From positions 1 through 33,981 of the forward strand of contig DAOUPV010000019.1 of the NCBI GenBank assembly GCA_030625965.1: 33,981 bases of DNA. Reading direction: 5' to 3'. The notes under the pieces are model-generated. The model saw nothing but the letters and a program-made list of their open reading frames with translations. It did no database searches and was not told the DNA's origin. The position numbers and the translations under genes were made by a program. Below, one piece after another: positions 23,531 through 31,009 of the stretch. Each line of letters starts with the position of its first letter. The first letter of the stretch is position 1. This stretch comes from Clostridia bacterium (GTDB lineage: Bacteria > Bacillota > TC1 > UBA5767).

Positions 23531-23636
23531 CTGTCAAAACTTAAGTCGCCGTAATTCATTCTGTCGCCTGGGTTATGTCCGGCATATGTGTTTGAATGTT
23601 ATGATAATCTTTTGAAAAAAAGTTTTGAAATGAGGC

Positions 23637-23663
23637 TAAAGTTCCCTCGGGAATAACCGATAT
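23637..23663 (+). promoter_or_regulatory. Sigma-28 (FliA) promoter upstream of fliR
   Basis: TAAAGTTC (23637-23644), an 11-base spacer and ACCGATAT (23656-23663) fit the sigma-28 consensus TAAAGTTT-N11-GCCGATAA with the correct spacing. It points toward fliR-flhB, with a predicted start near 23670 and a leader of about 200 bases. A sigma-28 promoter for these two export-gate genes is unexpected because they are needed before sigma-28 becomes active. Confidence 0.75.
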
Positions 23664-23680
23664 ATACTCCAACAAATTCT

Positions 23681-23709
23681 ACGATAGCAAAAAGAAGTTA
23701 CACTGTCAA
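23681..23709 (-). promoter_or_regulatory. Sigma-A-like promoter for the flgB operon
   Basis: On the minus strand a perfect -35 TTGACA (23704-23709), a 17-base spacer and a -10 TATCGT (23681-23686, four of six consensus positions) point toward the riboswitch and flgB. Start would be near 23674, leaving about 210 bases before the aptamer. A second TTGACA at 23532-23537 has no acceptable -10. This promoter faces the plus-strand sigma-28 promoter. Confidence 0.55.
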
Positions 23710-23873
23710 AGTTTTTCGCACTATTGCTTTAAGAAATATTTGTCTTGCAAATCAAAATATATTGTATAAAAATAGGTGATGAGAGTTAAAAATCAAGCAT
23801 TTTAGAAATATTTTTGTAACAAAGGCATGGAGTAGCATGACTACACAGAAGAATCCGGCCAGGAAGGAGCACC

Positions 23874-24644
23874 GTGTCTTTCATAAGCAGCGCAACCAGC
23901 CAGATAGATTTTTTCATCCTGATTCTGCTACGCATTTCGGGATTCATATTCACCTCACCGGTTTTCGGCAGACGGGAAATTCCCAATATCTTGAAGATCG
24001 GATTCTGCCTCTACCTGTCCTATATGCTGTTGCTCTCGGGTCTTGTACCCCAGATGGAAATGACAGCCGGTTTAGGCCCCTATCTGCTCACAGGTGTGCT
24101 GGAACTGTCTAAAGGTATGTTGCTGGGTTGGATCAGTATGCTATTCTTTTCCTTGTTCATGACTGCCGGACAGCTGATTGATATCCAGATCGGCTTCCAG
24201 ATGGGCGGAATCCTAGATCCCCAATTCGGTACCAAGACACCGCTCACGGGTAACCTGTTGAACATCCTGGTGTTCGTGGTCTTCTTTCAGGTCAACGCGC
24301 ATCTGGATATGCTGGCTATCCTGATCGGTTTTTTCAGAGCCACACCCATCGGCAGTCTAATCGGTATCCAGCAGATCTATGCTCTGGTTGTCAATGCATT
24401 CGTGTTCACCTTCTTCCTAGGTGTGAAGATTGCCCTGCCCATGATCCTGATCATCCTCTTCGTCGAGGTGGTGCTGGGCGTAATCGTCAAATTCATGCCC
24501 CAGATGAATGTTTTCGTCATCGGTATCCCGTTCAAGATTTTAGTTGGTCTGGTCTCTCTCCACTACCTGATCGGGCCGATCGGACACTACCTGGACTTCA
24601 TTTTCCAATCCATGCACGATTATATGAGCGGACTGTATCTCTAA
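23874..24644 (+). CDS. fliR: FliR, export gate protein
   Basis: FliR is the single-copy subunit closing the FliP5-Q4-R1 export gate. The 256-residue product has multiple membrane helices and FliR features: FFILILLRISGFIFTSPVFGRREIPNILKIGFCLYLSYMLL, then GQLIDIQIGFQMGGILDPQFGTKTPLTGNLLNILVFVVFFQVNAHLDML, and near the end MPQMNVFVIGIPFKILVGLVSLHYLIGPI. The start is GTG at 23874-23876 with AAGGAG four bases upstream. It is on the plus strand, divergent from the main operon, whereas it normally lies between fliQ and flhB/flhA. It is followed 13 bp later by flhB. Confidence 0.96.
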   Translation: MSFISSATSQIDFFILILLRISGFIFTSPVFGRREIPNILKIGFCLYLSYMLLLSGLVPQMEMTAGLGPYLLTGVLELSKGMLLGWISMLFFSLFMTAGQLIDIQIGFQMGGILDPQFGTKTPLTGNLLNILVFVVFFQVNAHLDMLAILIGFFRATPIGSLIGIQQIYALVVNAFVFTFFLGVKIALPMILIILFVEVVLGVIVKFMPQMNVFVIGIPFKILVGLVSLHYLIGPIGHYLDFIFQSMHDYMSGLYL

Positions 24645-24657
24645 GGGAGGTGACGCC

Positions 24658-25731
24658 ATGTCAGGGGAAAAGACAGAAAAACCTACTCCAAAAAAGAAAC
24701 AGGACGCCCGCAAAGAAGGCAACGTCCTGAAAAGTACGGAGTTGAACAATGTCCTTACCTTGTTCGCTTCCCTGCTGGGCCTTGGCATGCTCTGGCCCCA
24801 GATGTCCCGTTCTCTCAAGGTATTTTTCATCGCCCTTCTCAGCGGAGGCTATGACTCCTTTTCTACATTGGACGGAAACTCACTGCACGCCTTGCTTCTC
24901 ATGAGCGGAAAGACATTCTTCTCGGTCGCAGCGCCTCTGCTCCTGCTATTGTTGGTAATCGGTATGGCCGTGAACTTCCTGCAGGTCGGTATCCTGTTCA
25001 CACCCAAAGCACTCAAACCCAAACTGGAGCGCATCAGCTTCTCCAAAGGCCTGAAAAGAATCTTCTCCATAACCACAGTCAAGAATCTGGTAAAATCCTT
25101 GTTGAAGATTCTGGCAACCGTGCTGCTGGGTTACCTGCTCTTAAAGCCCCTGATCATCAGGACTGTCTCCCTTTTGCCCGCCGACTTGTCGGCCCAGATC
25201 GAGTTTGGCGTCGCCAACATGTTACGCATCGGCAAGTCCCTGCTGATAGCCATGGCAGGCATCTCCGTCATAGACTACGCTTTTTCGTGGTTCGAGCACC
25301 AAAAGAAACTGAAGATGAGCAAACAGGAAGTAAAGGATGAGCACAAGAACATAGAGGGAAATCCGGAAATCAAAGCGAGGATCCGGAGCACCCAGCAAAA
25401 ATTCGCCCAGTCCCGTATGATGCAGCAGGTGCCCCGCTGTGACGTAGTAATCACCAACCCGACCCATTATGCCGTAGCCATTCTGTATGAGCAAGACAAG
25501 AGCCGGGCTCCTGTAGTCGTCGCCAAAGGCGCAGACCTCCTGGCCCTCAAAATCAAGGAAATTGCCAAGAAGAATAAGATCGATATTGTTGAAAGTAGGC
25601 AGCTGGCCCGTTCTCTCTACAGCACCACAGAACCAGGGCAGGAAATACCCATAGAGCTTTTCCAAGCCGTTGCTGAGATCCTAGCCTACATCTACGCTTT
25701 GAAGAAAAAGAAAAGGAGATCACGCCGATGA
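24658..25731 (+). CDS. flhB: FlhB, export substrate-specificity switch
   Basis: FlhB sits beside the export gate and self-cleaves to switch from hook to filament substrates. The 357-residue product starts MSGEKTEKPTPKKKQDARKEGNVLKSTELN, the family pattern. It has four membrane helices, and the cytoplasmic domain with the autocleavage motif NPTH at residues 267-270 (CDVVITNPTHYAVAILYE), the linker LKMSKQEVKDEHKNIEGNPEIKARIR, and the ending SRQLARSLYSTTEPGQEIPIELFQAVAEILAYIYALKKK. All catalytic features are present. It has an AGGGAGG SD after fliR and overlaps the next gene by 4 bp. Confidence 0.97.
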   Translation: MSGEKTEKPTPKKKQDARKEGNVLKSTELNNVLTLFASLLGLGMLWPQMSRSLKVFFIALLSGGYDSFSTLDGNSLHALLLMSGKTFFSVAAPLLLLLLVIGMAVNFLQVGILFTPKALKPKLERISFSKGLKRIFSITTVKNLVKSLLKILATVLLGYLLLKPLIIRTVSLLPADLSAQIEFGVANMLRIGKSLLIAMAGISVIDYAFSWFEHQKKLKMSKQEVKDEHKNIEGNPEIKARIRSTQQKFAQSRMMQQVPRCDVVITNPTHYAVAILYEQDKSRAPVVVAKGADLLALKIKEIAKKNKIDIVESRQLARSLYSTTEPGQEIPIELFQAVAEILAYIYALKKKKRRSRR

Positions 25732-26111
25732 GATCCAGAGAGTCATCTTCATTACATGATCTGTTCCATGACAGAAGGAAAGGTAGCGCCTTCTGGCTCA
25801 AGTTCATCAAGTTCTTCGCTATATTCAATTGGATACTGGCAGCGACCATCCTGATTCTGATTGATGCGTCCCTGCCTAAGTCTGAAACCTTTTTCGACAG
25901 GATTTTCGAGGTTTCGATCCAACCGTTCTGGACCATACAGAACATCGAAATCATCACTGCAATGTTCTGTATCATTTTCCTGGGATCCGGAATTTCTCTG
26001 GTCGCCAACACCCGGTACCTGAAACGCAAGGAGGACCGTCTAAACCTGTCCAACCTTGTCTCTTTCATCGTTTCGTGGATCGCCATTTTCCTGTACTTCG
26101 GCTTTTTCTAA
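25728..26111 (+). CDS. Three-helix membrane protein, unrecognised
   Basis: I do not recognise this 127-residue protein. It starts at an ATG overlapping the flhB stop by 4 bp, so it is very likely co-transcribed and translationally coupled with fliR-flhB. It has a charged N-terminal segment (about residues 1-20, RSRESSSLHDLFHDRRKG) and three strongly hydrophobic stretches at about 24-46, 72-93 and 108-127. The short connecting parts contain FFDRIFEVSIQPFWTIQN and ANTRYLKRKEDRLNLSN. It ends in FLYFGFF. It lies just before the convergent terminator. A role next to the export gate is possible by context only. Confidence 0.75.
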   Translation: MRSRESSSLHDLFHDRRKGSAFWLKFIKFFAIFNWILAATILILIDASLPKSETFFDRIFEVSIQPFWTIQNIEIITAMFCIIFLGSGISLVANTRYLKRKEDRLNLSNLVSFIVSWIAIFLYFGFF

Positions 26112-26129
26112 TTCTGTCCAATCATACAC

Positions 26130-26164
26130 AAAGAGAGACTGCAGCTAAGCTGCAGTCTCTCTTT
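26130..26164. terminator. Perfect 16-bp inverted repeat between convergent operons
   Basis: Two perfect 16-base arms (AAAGAGAGACTGCAGC and its complement) with a 3-base loop TAA separate the plus-strand fliR unit from the minus-strand chemotaxis operon. It probably acts as a two-way terminator, although only three T follow each arm. The stop codon and last codons of the convergent GGDEF/HD-GYP gene lie within the right arm and loop. Confidence 0.7.
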
Positions 26165-27413
26165 GCCCCTCTTCTAATATTTCCAAAAATATTTCCACAA
26201 TCCGGGGGTCGAACTGCAATCCCGAACAGCGTCTCATTTCCTCTGCCGCATCCTCATGGGACCTGGCCTGGCTGTACACCCGCTCGTTGGTCATAGCATC
26301 ATAGGAATCCACCACCCGAATAATACGCGCCAGCAAAGGTATCTCGTCTGTCCTAAGCCCCATGGGATATCCGGTGCCATCCCAATTCTCATGATGGCAC
26401 AACACGGCATGCGAAATGCTGGTCAATTCTGGAGAAGATCTTAAAATCCTGGCTCCCATCACGCAATGTTGCTTCATAGCGTCCCACTCCACCAAATCAA
26501 GCTTGCCTGGTTTCTGCAAGATGCTGTCCGATACGCAGATCTTGCCGATATCGTGTAGCACGGACAGAAGGTACATGCTGTTGGTCTCGGTCTCCGGCAG
26601 TTGAAGTTTTTTGCCGATTTTCATGGCGTACTCCTGAACCCTCCTGGCATGCAGTTCCGTTTCTTGGAACTTCTCCTCCATCAGGTATAGCAACAGGTTC
26701 AACTGATTATTCTTGGAACTGCTGGGGCAGAGCAGCTTGTCTTTCATCATGCTTTCTTCCGCTTCAGCCACTATCTGCTTGAGTTCCATCCCTTCATCTG
26801 TTGCTGAGGCAATCCCCAGCGCGATATCCAGTTCAAGGGATTCATCATCAGATACCTTAGAGCGGATGCTTCTGCAAATATTTTCGCCCTGCTTCAGATC
26901 AACTTCCGGCATGGCCAGCACAAATTCCGCTCCGCTGACCCTGAATAGCTGGGCGGCTTCCGGAGCAGTGCTCCGTAAAATATTGAATACACGCTGAATC
27001 TGATTGTCCCCTTTTTTAAATCCACTCTGCCAGTTGTATTGCCTTAAACCATTGATATCGCCATAAATCACGCTCATGTCCTCGTTGCCATCAATCCTGT
27101 TCTGCATCGCTTGGTTGAAATGATTCCTGTTATAGGCCCCAGTCAGCTTATCCTTTTCATATTCTTCTTCGGGTTGCTCCGGCTTGACCACGGACAAAGT
27201 CCGTGGTTTCCTACCAACGTCCGGCTCGGATTTGATTTTTTCAGTCTTGACTCTGTCCTTTTTCGACTGACGAACCGGGCGCTGGGCGCGATCCCCGACA
27301 TCATCCTTGCGGTCCATGTATAGCATCGCCATGATGCCTAGTATCACCAGAAGGACGATCATGACCAATATGTTTCCCATGTTGATAATCTGAATTATGT
27401 ATTGATCTAGCAT
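26145..27413 (-). CDS. GGDEF-HD-GYP protein, probable c-di-GMP phosphodiesterase
   Basis: This 422-residue protein has one N-terminal membrane helix (about 15-32), a basic linker, a GGDEF-like domain and an HD-GYP domain. The GGDEF signature is SGAEF (residues 160-164), so the metal-binding acidic residue is lost and cyclase activity is unlikely. The HD-GYP part is intact: HDIGK (287-291), HHENWDGTGYP (340-350) and RVVDSYDAMT (366-375). The expected reaction is c-di-GMP hydrolysis, which fits the c-di-GMP riboswitch ahead of flgB. The ATG at 27411-27413 has GGGGG six bases upstream; a TTG one codon earlier is less likely. It is the last gene of the cheR-mcp operon and its stop is inside the terminator hairpin. 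Confidence 0.9.
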   Translation of the reverse strand: MLDQYIIQIINMGNILVMIVLLVILGIMAMLYMDRKDDVGDRAQRPVRQSKKDRVKTEKIKSEPDVGRKPRTLSVVKPEQPEEEYEKDKLTGAYNRNHFNQAMQNRIDGNEDMSVIYGDINGLRQYNWQSGFKKGDNQIQRVFNILRSTAPEAAQLFRVSGAEFVLAMPEVDLKQGENICRSIRSKVSDDESLELDIALGIASATDEGMELKQIVAEAEESMMKDKLLCPSSSKNNQLNLLLYLMEEKFQETELHARRVQEYAMKIGKKLQLPETETNSMYLLSVLHDIGKICVSDSILQKPGKLDLVEWDAMKQHCVMGARILRSSPELTSISHAVLCHHENWDGTGYPMGLRTDEIPLLARIIRVVDSYDAMTNERVYSQARSHEDAAEEMRRCSGLQFDPRIVEIFLEILEEGQRETAA

Positions 27414-27458
27414 CAAATACCCCCGAAATAACTGGTACTAAAACTCTGCTGTCATCGT

Positions 27459-29456
27459 CTAAAATGTGTTGTCATCCTCCAGTGGAATGATGTCCTCAGG
27501 CAAGAACTCATTCTGGCCTACAGCTTTTAGCTGTGCCACAGAGATATCGCTGTTCTTTCGCTTTGACTCTCTGGTGGAACGTACTTTCTTTTTAGCCGGT
27601 GCACTCTTCATTTGCGCTAAGCCTGTTTGCTGCATTTCCTTCTTCAATCCATGGATGATTGCATCCACCTGACTCATGTGCTTGTCCAGCTCACAGGCCT
27701 GAGCTTCCAGTTCCTCAGCAGCCGCAGCAGTCTCTTCAGCCGCCGAGGCATTGACCTGTACAGTGCTCTCCATGTTGCTCATGGCGAAAGATACCTGTTG
27801 CGCTCCCTTGGCCTGCTCTTCACTGGCATTGGAGATTTCCTTGATCAGTTCGGCAACCTTATCCAAGCGCTGCACAACTACTTCAAAGGCATTCTTGGCT
27901 CCAATACTGCGTTCAGCATCTGCCTTAGCATACTGTATGCGCTCCGCCAGGATTTCTTCTGTGTCATTGGCTGCCGCGGCACTCTTCTGAGCCAGATTTC
28001 TCACTTCCTCAGCTACCACAGCAAATCCCTGACCCGCCTCTCCGGCGCGGGCCGCTTCGACCGCCGCATTGAGTGCCAACATGTTGGTCTGGAAAGCGAT
28101 GTCGTCGATGACCTTGATGATCTTGAACATCTTTTTGCTGGCTTCATTGTTTTCATCAAGCCATTTGACCACTTCGCTGATCTGCTCGAATCCGTCCTTA
28201 GAAGCTTCCTGGGTTTCCAAGGTGACGTTCATAGCTTCTTTGGTATTTTCAGCGTTCAGCTGGATCATGGTAGTGGTCTCTTCCATGCTGGCCGAGGTCT
28301 CCTCGATGGAGGCGGCCTGCTCGTTCGAGCTGTCCGAGAGCTGTTGGCTGGAGTTGGCGAGCTGATCCGAGGCCGCACTGATGTGGCTGGTAGCCTGAGA
28401 CAGATCGTCGCTGATACCCGTCAGATCATTGCCGATCTTACGGATGAGCAGATAAAGCAAGATGATAGCGAGCAGCCCTACGATGGCACTAACGATAATG
28501 GCTGTTTTTAGCCCAGCATTTGCAGCCGCCTTGACTTCACTTTCCGGTACGACGACCCCAACAGCCCAGGTTGATCCGGTATCCGCAATTTGTATCGGTA
28601 CAATGGCCGACTCGTATGTCACACCATCCTCATCGAAACTAAATTCCTTGGGGTGGACGTCAAGGATAGCCTTCTCCATATTCGTCACTACATCGGCTGA
28701 AGCCACATCAACCAGATTCTGTCTCTGTAAATCCACATTCTTGTGAGATACGACCTGTCCTTGGTCAGTTACAAGGAAAGCATAGCCGCTATCCAGCATC
28801 TGAGTCTGCTGAACCGTAGCCACCAGATCATTAAGATAGAACTCCATACCCATGACACCGACCACTGCATCCCCAATCCAGATGGGCTCGTATACCCGGA
28901 ACGAATAACGCTTCTCGCCCACGATATCAGCCATGAAGGGCTCACCTACGACGGTCCTCTCGCTCTGTATGCATTTTTTATATTCCTCCGCCTGGCTGAT
29001 ATCCTCCATTTTGGCATATCCAAGCGTATCACCGAATTTGTATACATAGGGAACGAATCGTCCTGTTTCATCCGTGTAGGCACTGGTCGGTGTGCTTGCA
29101 TCACGACCATCGTAGGCATCCGGGTTCCAATAGGCGAAGGCACCGGAAATGTTGGCGCCATATGTCACTTCACGGGCAAACAGGCTAACGATATCCGCCC
29201 TGCTGGATTTGCCATATTCCGCCATCGCTCCGATTGAGTCGCCTAGCGTTTCAGTCATGGTGATGCCGGATTCGATAACCCTCGCTACTTCGCTCACTTG
29301 TCGTTCCGCATCAGTAAGCAGAAGCTCGGCAGACAGCTCACTGGTGGCATCAATATATGACCCGGCAAACATCCCTAGGATGATGGCCAGCCCAACTACG
29401 ATAACCAATGCAGTAGGAATGATGATTCTGGCTTTGATATTCAATGATTTAAACAT
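27459..29456 (-). CDS. mcp: Methyl-accepting chemotaxis protein with dCache-like sensor
   Basis: A 665-residue chemoreceptor. It has a first membrane helix (about 12-32) and a large extracytoplasmic region (about 35-315) of the dCache type ([54 protein letters not shown]). A second membrane helix (about 318-338) is followed by a signalling domain with the hairpin tip at about 451-488 ([20 protein letters not shown], then [12 protein letters not shown]). After the second helix I see no clear HAMP domain; the sequence goes almost directly into the [15 protein letters not shown] coiled coil. The tail ends [12 protein letters not shown], without an NWETF-type motif. The ATG overlaps the cheW stop by 8 bp. 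The ligand is unknown. Confidence 0.95.
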   Translation of the reverse strand: MFKSLNIKARIIIPTALVIVVGLAIILGMFAGSYIDATSELSAELLLTDAERQVSEVARVIESGITMTETLGDSIGAMAEYGKSSRADIVSLFAREVTYGANISGAFAYWNPDAYDGRDASTPTSAYTDETGRFVPYVYKFGDTLGYAKMEDISQAEEYKKCIQSERTVVGEPFMADIVGEKRYSFRVYEPIWIGDAVVGVMGMEFYLNDLVATVQQTQMLDSGYAFLVTDQGQVVSHKNVDLQRQNLVDVASADVVTNMEKAILDVHPKEFSFDEDGVTYESAIVPIQIADTGSTWAVGVVVPESEVKAAANAGLKTAIIVSAIVGLLAIILLYLLIRKIGNDLTGISDDLSQATSHISAASDQLANSSQQLSDSSNEQAASIEETSASMEETTTMIQLNAENTKEAMNVTLETQEASKDGFEQISEVVKWLDENNEASKKMFKIIKVIDDIAFQTNMLALNAAVEAARAGEAGQGFAVVAEEVRNLAQKSAAAANDTEEILAERIQYAKADAERSIGAKNAFEVVVQRLDKVAELIKEISNASEEQAKGAQQVSFAMSNMESTVQVNASAAEETAAAAEELEAQACELDKHMSQVDAIIHGLKKEMQQTGLAQMKSAPAKKKVRSTRESKRKNSDISVAQLKAVGQNEFLPEDIIPLEDDNTF

Positions 29457-29949
29457 AGTCTGTTCTCCTTTGATCGTTAATGCTGGCCTCTTGTATCAAG
29501 AGTTCCTGCTCATCTGGGGCGATAATCCGATCCACGTTAAGAAGCCGAATCAAATCACCGTCCACGTTGCCAATGCCTTTTAGATATTCAATACCGTCTA
29601 GTTGTAGGCAGTCCGGCGGAGATATATTCACTGAACTGATCTTCAGCACTTCCTTAGCCGTATCGGCAACAAAACCACACAGTTGCATCTCATCGTCCTT
29701 TGGAATCTCCACAACGATCACGCTGGTCCGGTCATTGTATGCCTGTTCAGCCAATCCGAACCTAAGACGCAGATCGATGACCGGGATAATCTTACCCCTC
29801 AGATTGATTACTCCTTTCACATAATCCGACATCCCTGGGATGCGGGATACGTCCGGTATGCGAATAAGTTCCTTGACACTGGACAATTCTATGGCATACA
29901 ACTCATCCTGAAGTATGAAAGAAAGGTATTGCTCGTTCCTACTGATCAT
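29449..29949 (-). CDS. cheW: CheW, chemotaxis coupling protein
   Basis: CheW links chemoreceptors to the CheA kinase. The 166-residue product has the CheW core: [59 protein letters not shown], then [30 protein letters not shown] and ends [23 protein letters not shown] short tail ([21 protein letters not shown]) follows the domain. It overlaps mcp and follows cheB by 19 bp with a GGAGG-type SD. Confidence 0.96.
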   Translation of the reverse strand: MISRNEQYLSFILQDELYAIELSSVKELIRIPDVSRIPGMSDYVKGVINLRGKIIPVIDLRLRFGLAEQAYNDRTSVIVVEIPKDDEMQLCGFVADTAKEVLKISSVNISPPDCLQLDGIEYLKGIGNVDGDLIRLLNVDRIIAPDEQELLIQEASINDQRRTDYV

Positions 29950-29968
29950 ACTGACACCTCCTTATGAC

Positions 29969-31009
29969 TTATCTTTCCAAGTATTGCAACACATGCTGAC
30001 AGATATTCCGCAAAGGAAGAACCGCTTCGGCAGCTCCAATCTGAATGGCCTCGTTGGGCATCCCGAAGACTGTGGAGCTTTCCTCGTCCTGCGCTATGGT
30101 GTAGGCTCCTTGCATCTTCATACTAAGAAGTCCATTGGCACCATCACGTCCCATACCGGTAAGCAGCACGCCTATGCTTTTATCCTTGGCCTCTTTGGCT
30201 ACCGAGTCGAACAGTACGTCCACAGCCGGCTTCTGGTAATGCACCGGTTCAGTGTCTGCATACTTCACGTAATAGACGCCAGCCCGCTTGCGGATGGTGA
30301 TATGCATGTCACCCGGCGCGATCATAGCCTTGCCCGGGGTCAGGATTTCCATCTCCTCGGCCTCCTTGACCTGGATGGCACACAGGCTGTCTAGGCGTTT
30401 GGCGAAGGATGCGGTGAACTGCTTGGGCATATGCTGCACAATGACCATGGGTGGTGCATCCGGCGGCATATAGCGTAATACCTCGGTAATCGCTTCCACC
30501 CCGCCGGTGGAAGCACCGATAGCCACTACGGTGTTCTTTCTGTGCTTCAGCGAACCGGATTCCGGTGGTTTCACCGGAGCACTTTGTTCCCGTCCACCCA
30601 GTTTGCGAATCGGTATCTTGGCTACCGCCCGGATAGTTTTGGCCAGTTGATTTCCCATCTGGCTGATGGATAAAGAATATCCAGGTTTCTCGATCACATC
30701 GAGTGCTCCGGATTCCAGGGCCTTCAGAGCTACATCACCGCCCTTCTCTGCCAGGGAACTCACGATGATTACCCTGCATGGATAGTGCTGCATCAGTTTT
30801 TGCAGGAATGTGATGCCATCCATTCGCGGCATCTCGATATCCAGCAGGATCACGTCTGGATGCAGGGTAGTAATCATATCGCGAGCCGTATAGGGCTCCT
30901 TGGCCTTGCCGACTACTGTGATATCTTCAAACTTTTCCAGCTGCTGGCTGATGACCTTGCGAACCAATGCGGAATCATCGACAATCAGAACTTTAATGGG
31001 TTGGCTCAT
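29969..31009 (-). CDS. cheB: CheB, chemoreceptor methylesterase
   Basis: CheB demethylates and deamidates chemoreceptors when phosphorylated by CheA. The 346-residue product has a receiver domain (DDSALVRKVISQQ, phospho-acceptor D57 in PDVILLDIEMPRMDG, and K near DVIEKPGYS) and a methylesterase domain with the catalytic triad visible: S167 (AIGASTGG), H193 (QHMPKQFT) and D289 (TGMGRDGANG). Length is standard. Its ATG overlaps the cheA stop (ATGA), so it is translationally coupled to cheA. Confidence 0.97.
   Translation of the reverse strand: MSQPIKVLIVDDSALVRKVISQQLEKFEDITVVGKAKEPYTARDMITTLHPDVILLDIEMPRMDGITFLQKLMQHYPCRVIIVSSLAEKGGDVALKALESGALDVIEKPGYSLSISQMGNQLAKTIRAVAKIPIRKLGGREQSAPVKPPESGSLKHRKNTVVAIGASTGGVEAITEVLRYMPPDAPPMVIVQHMPKQFTASFAKRLDSLCAIQVKEAEEMEILTPGKAMIAPGDMHITIRKRAGVYYVKYADTEPVHYQKPAVDVLFDSVAKEAKDKSIGVLLTGMGRDGANGLLSMKMQGAYTIAQDEESSTVFGMPNEAIQIGAAEAVLPLRNICQHVLQYLER

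Larger units (their letters stand above)
23295..23873. other. AT-rich divergent regulatory region without genes
   Basis: About 580 bp between divergent flgB and fliR hold no credible protein gene. From left to right it contains the flgB SD, a GGTTT/AAACC mini-palindrome (23330-23341), an AT-rich inverted repeat (23353-23373), the c-di-GMP-I riboswitch, a plus-strand terminator-like hairpin (23505-23530), a plus-strand sigma-28 promoter (23637-23663), a minus-strand sigma-A-like promoter (23681-23709) and the fliR SD (23864-23869). Short reading frames here lack ribosome binding sites and family similarity. Confidence 0.8.

Noticed and set aside
23532-23537. Second TTGACA on the minus strand near the riboswitch
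   Set aside because: No acceptable -10 box at 16-18 bases; the sequence at that distance forms the terminator-like hairpin.
23711-23730. Possible sigma-54 promoter (TCGCAC ... TTGCTT) on plus strand
   Set aside because: The spacing between the GG and GC elements is too short for a sigma-54 promoter and GG is not present.
23837-24112. 91-codon plus-strand reading frame starting 37 bp before fliR
   Set aside because: It overlaps fliR in another frame, has no good SD and no family-like features; fliR with its GTG and AAGGAG is clearly the real gene.
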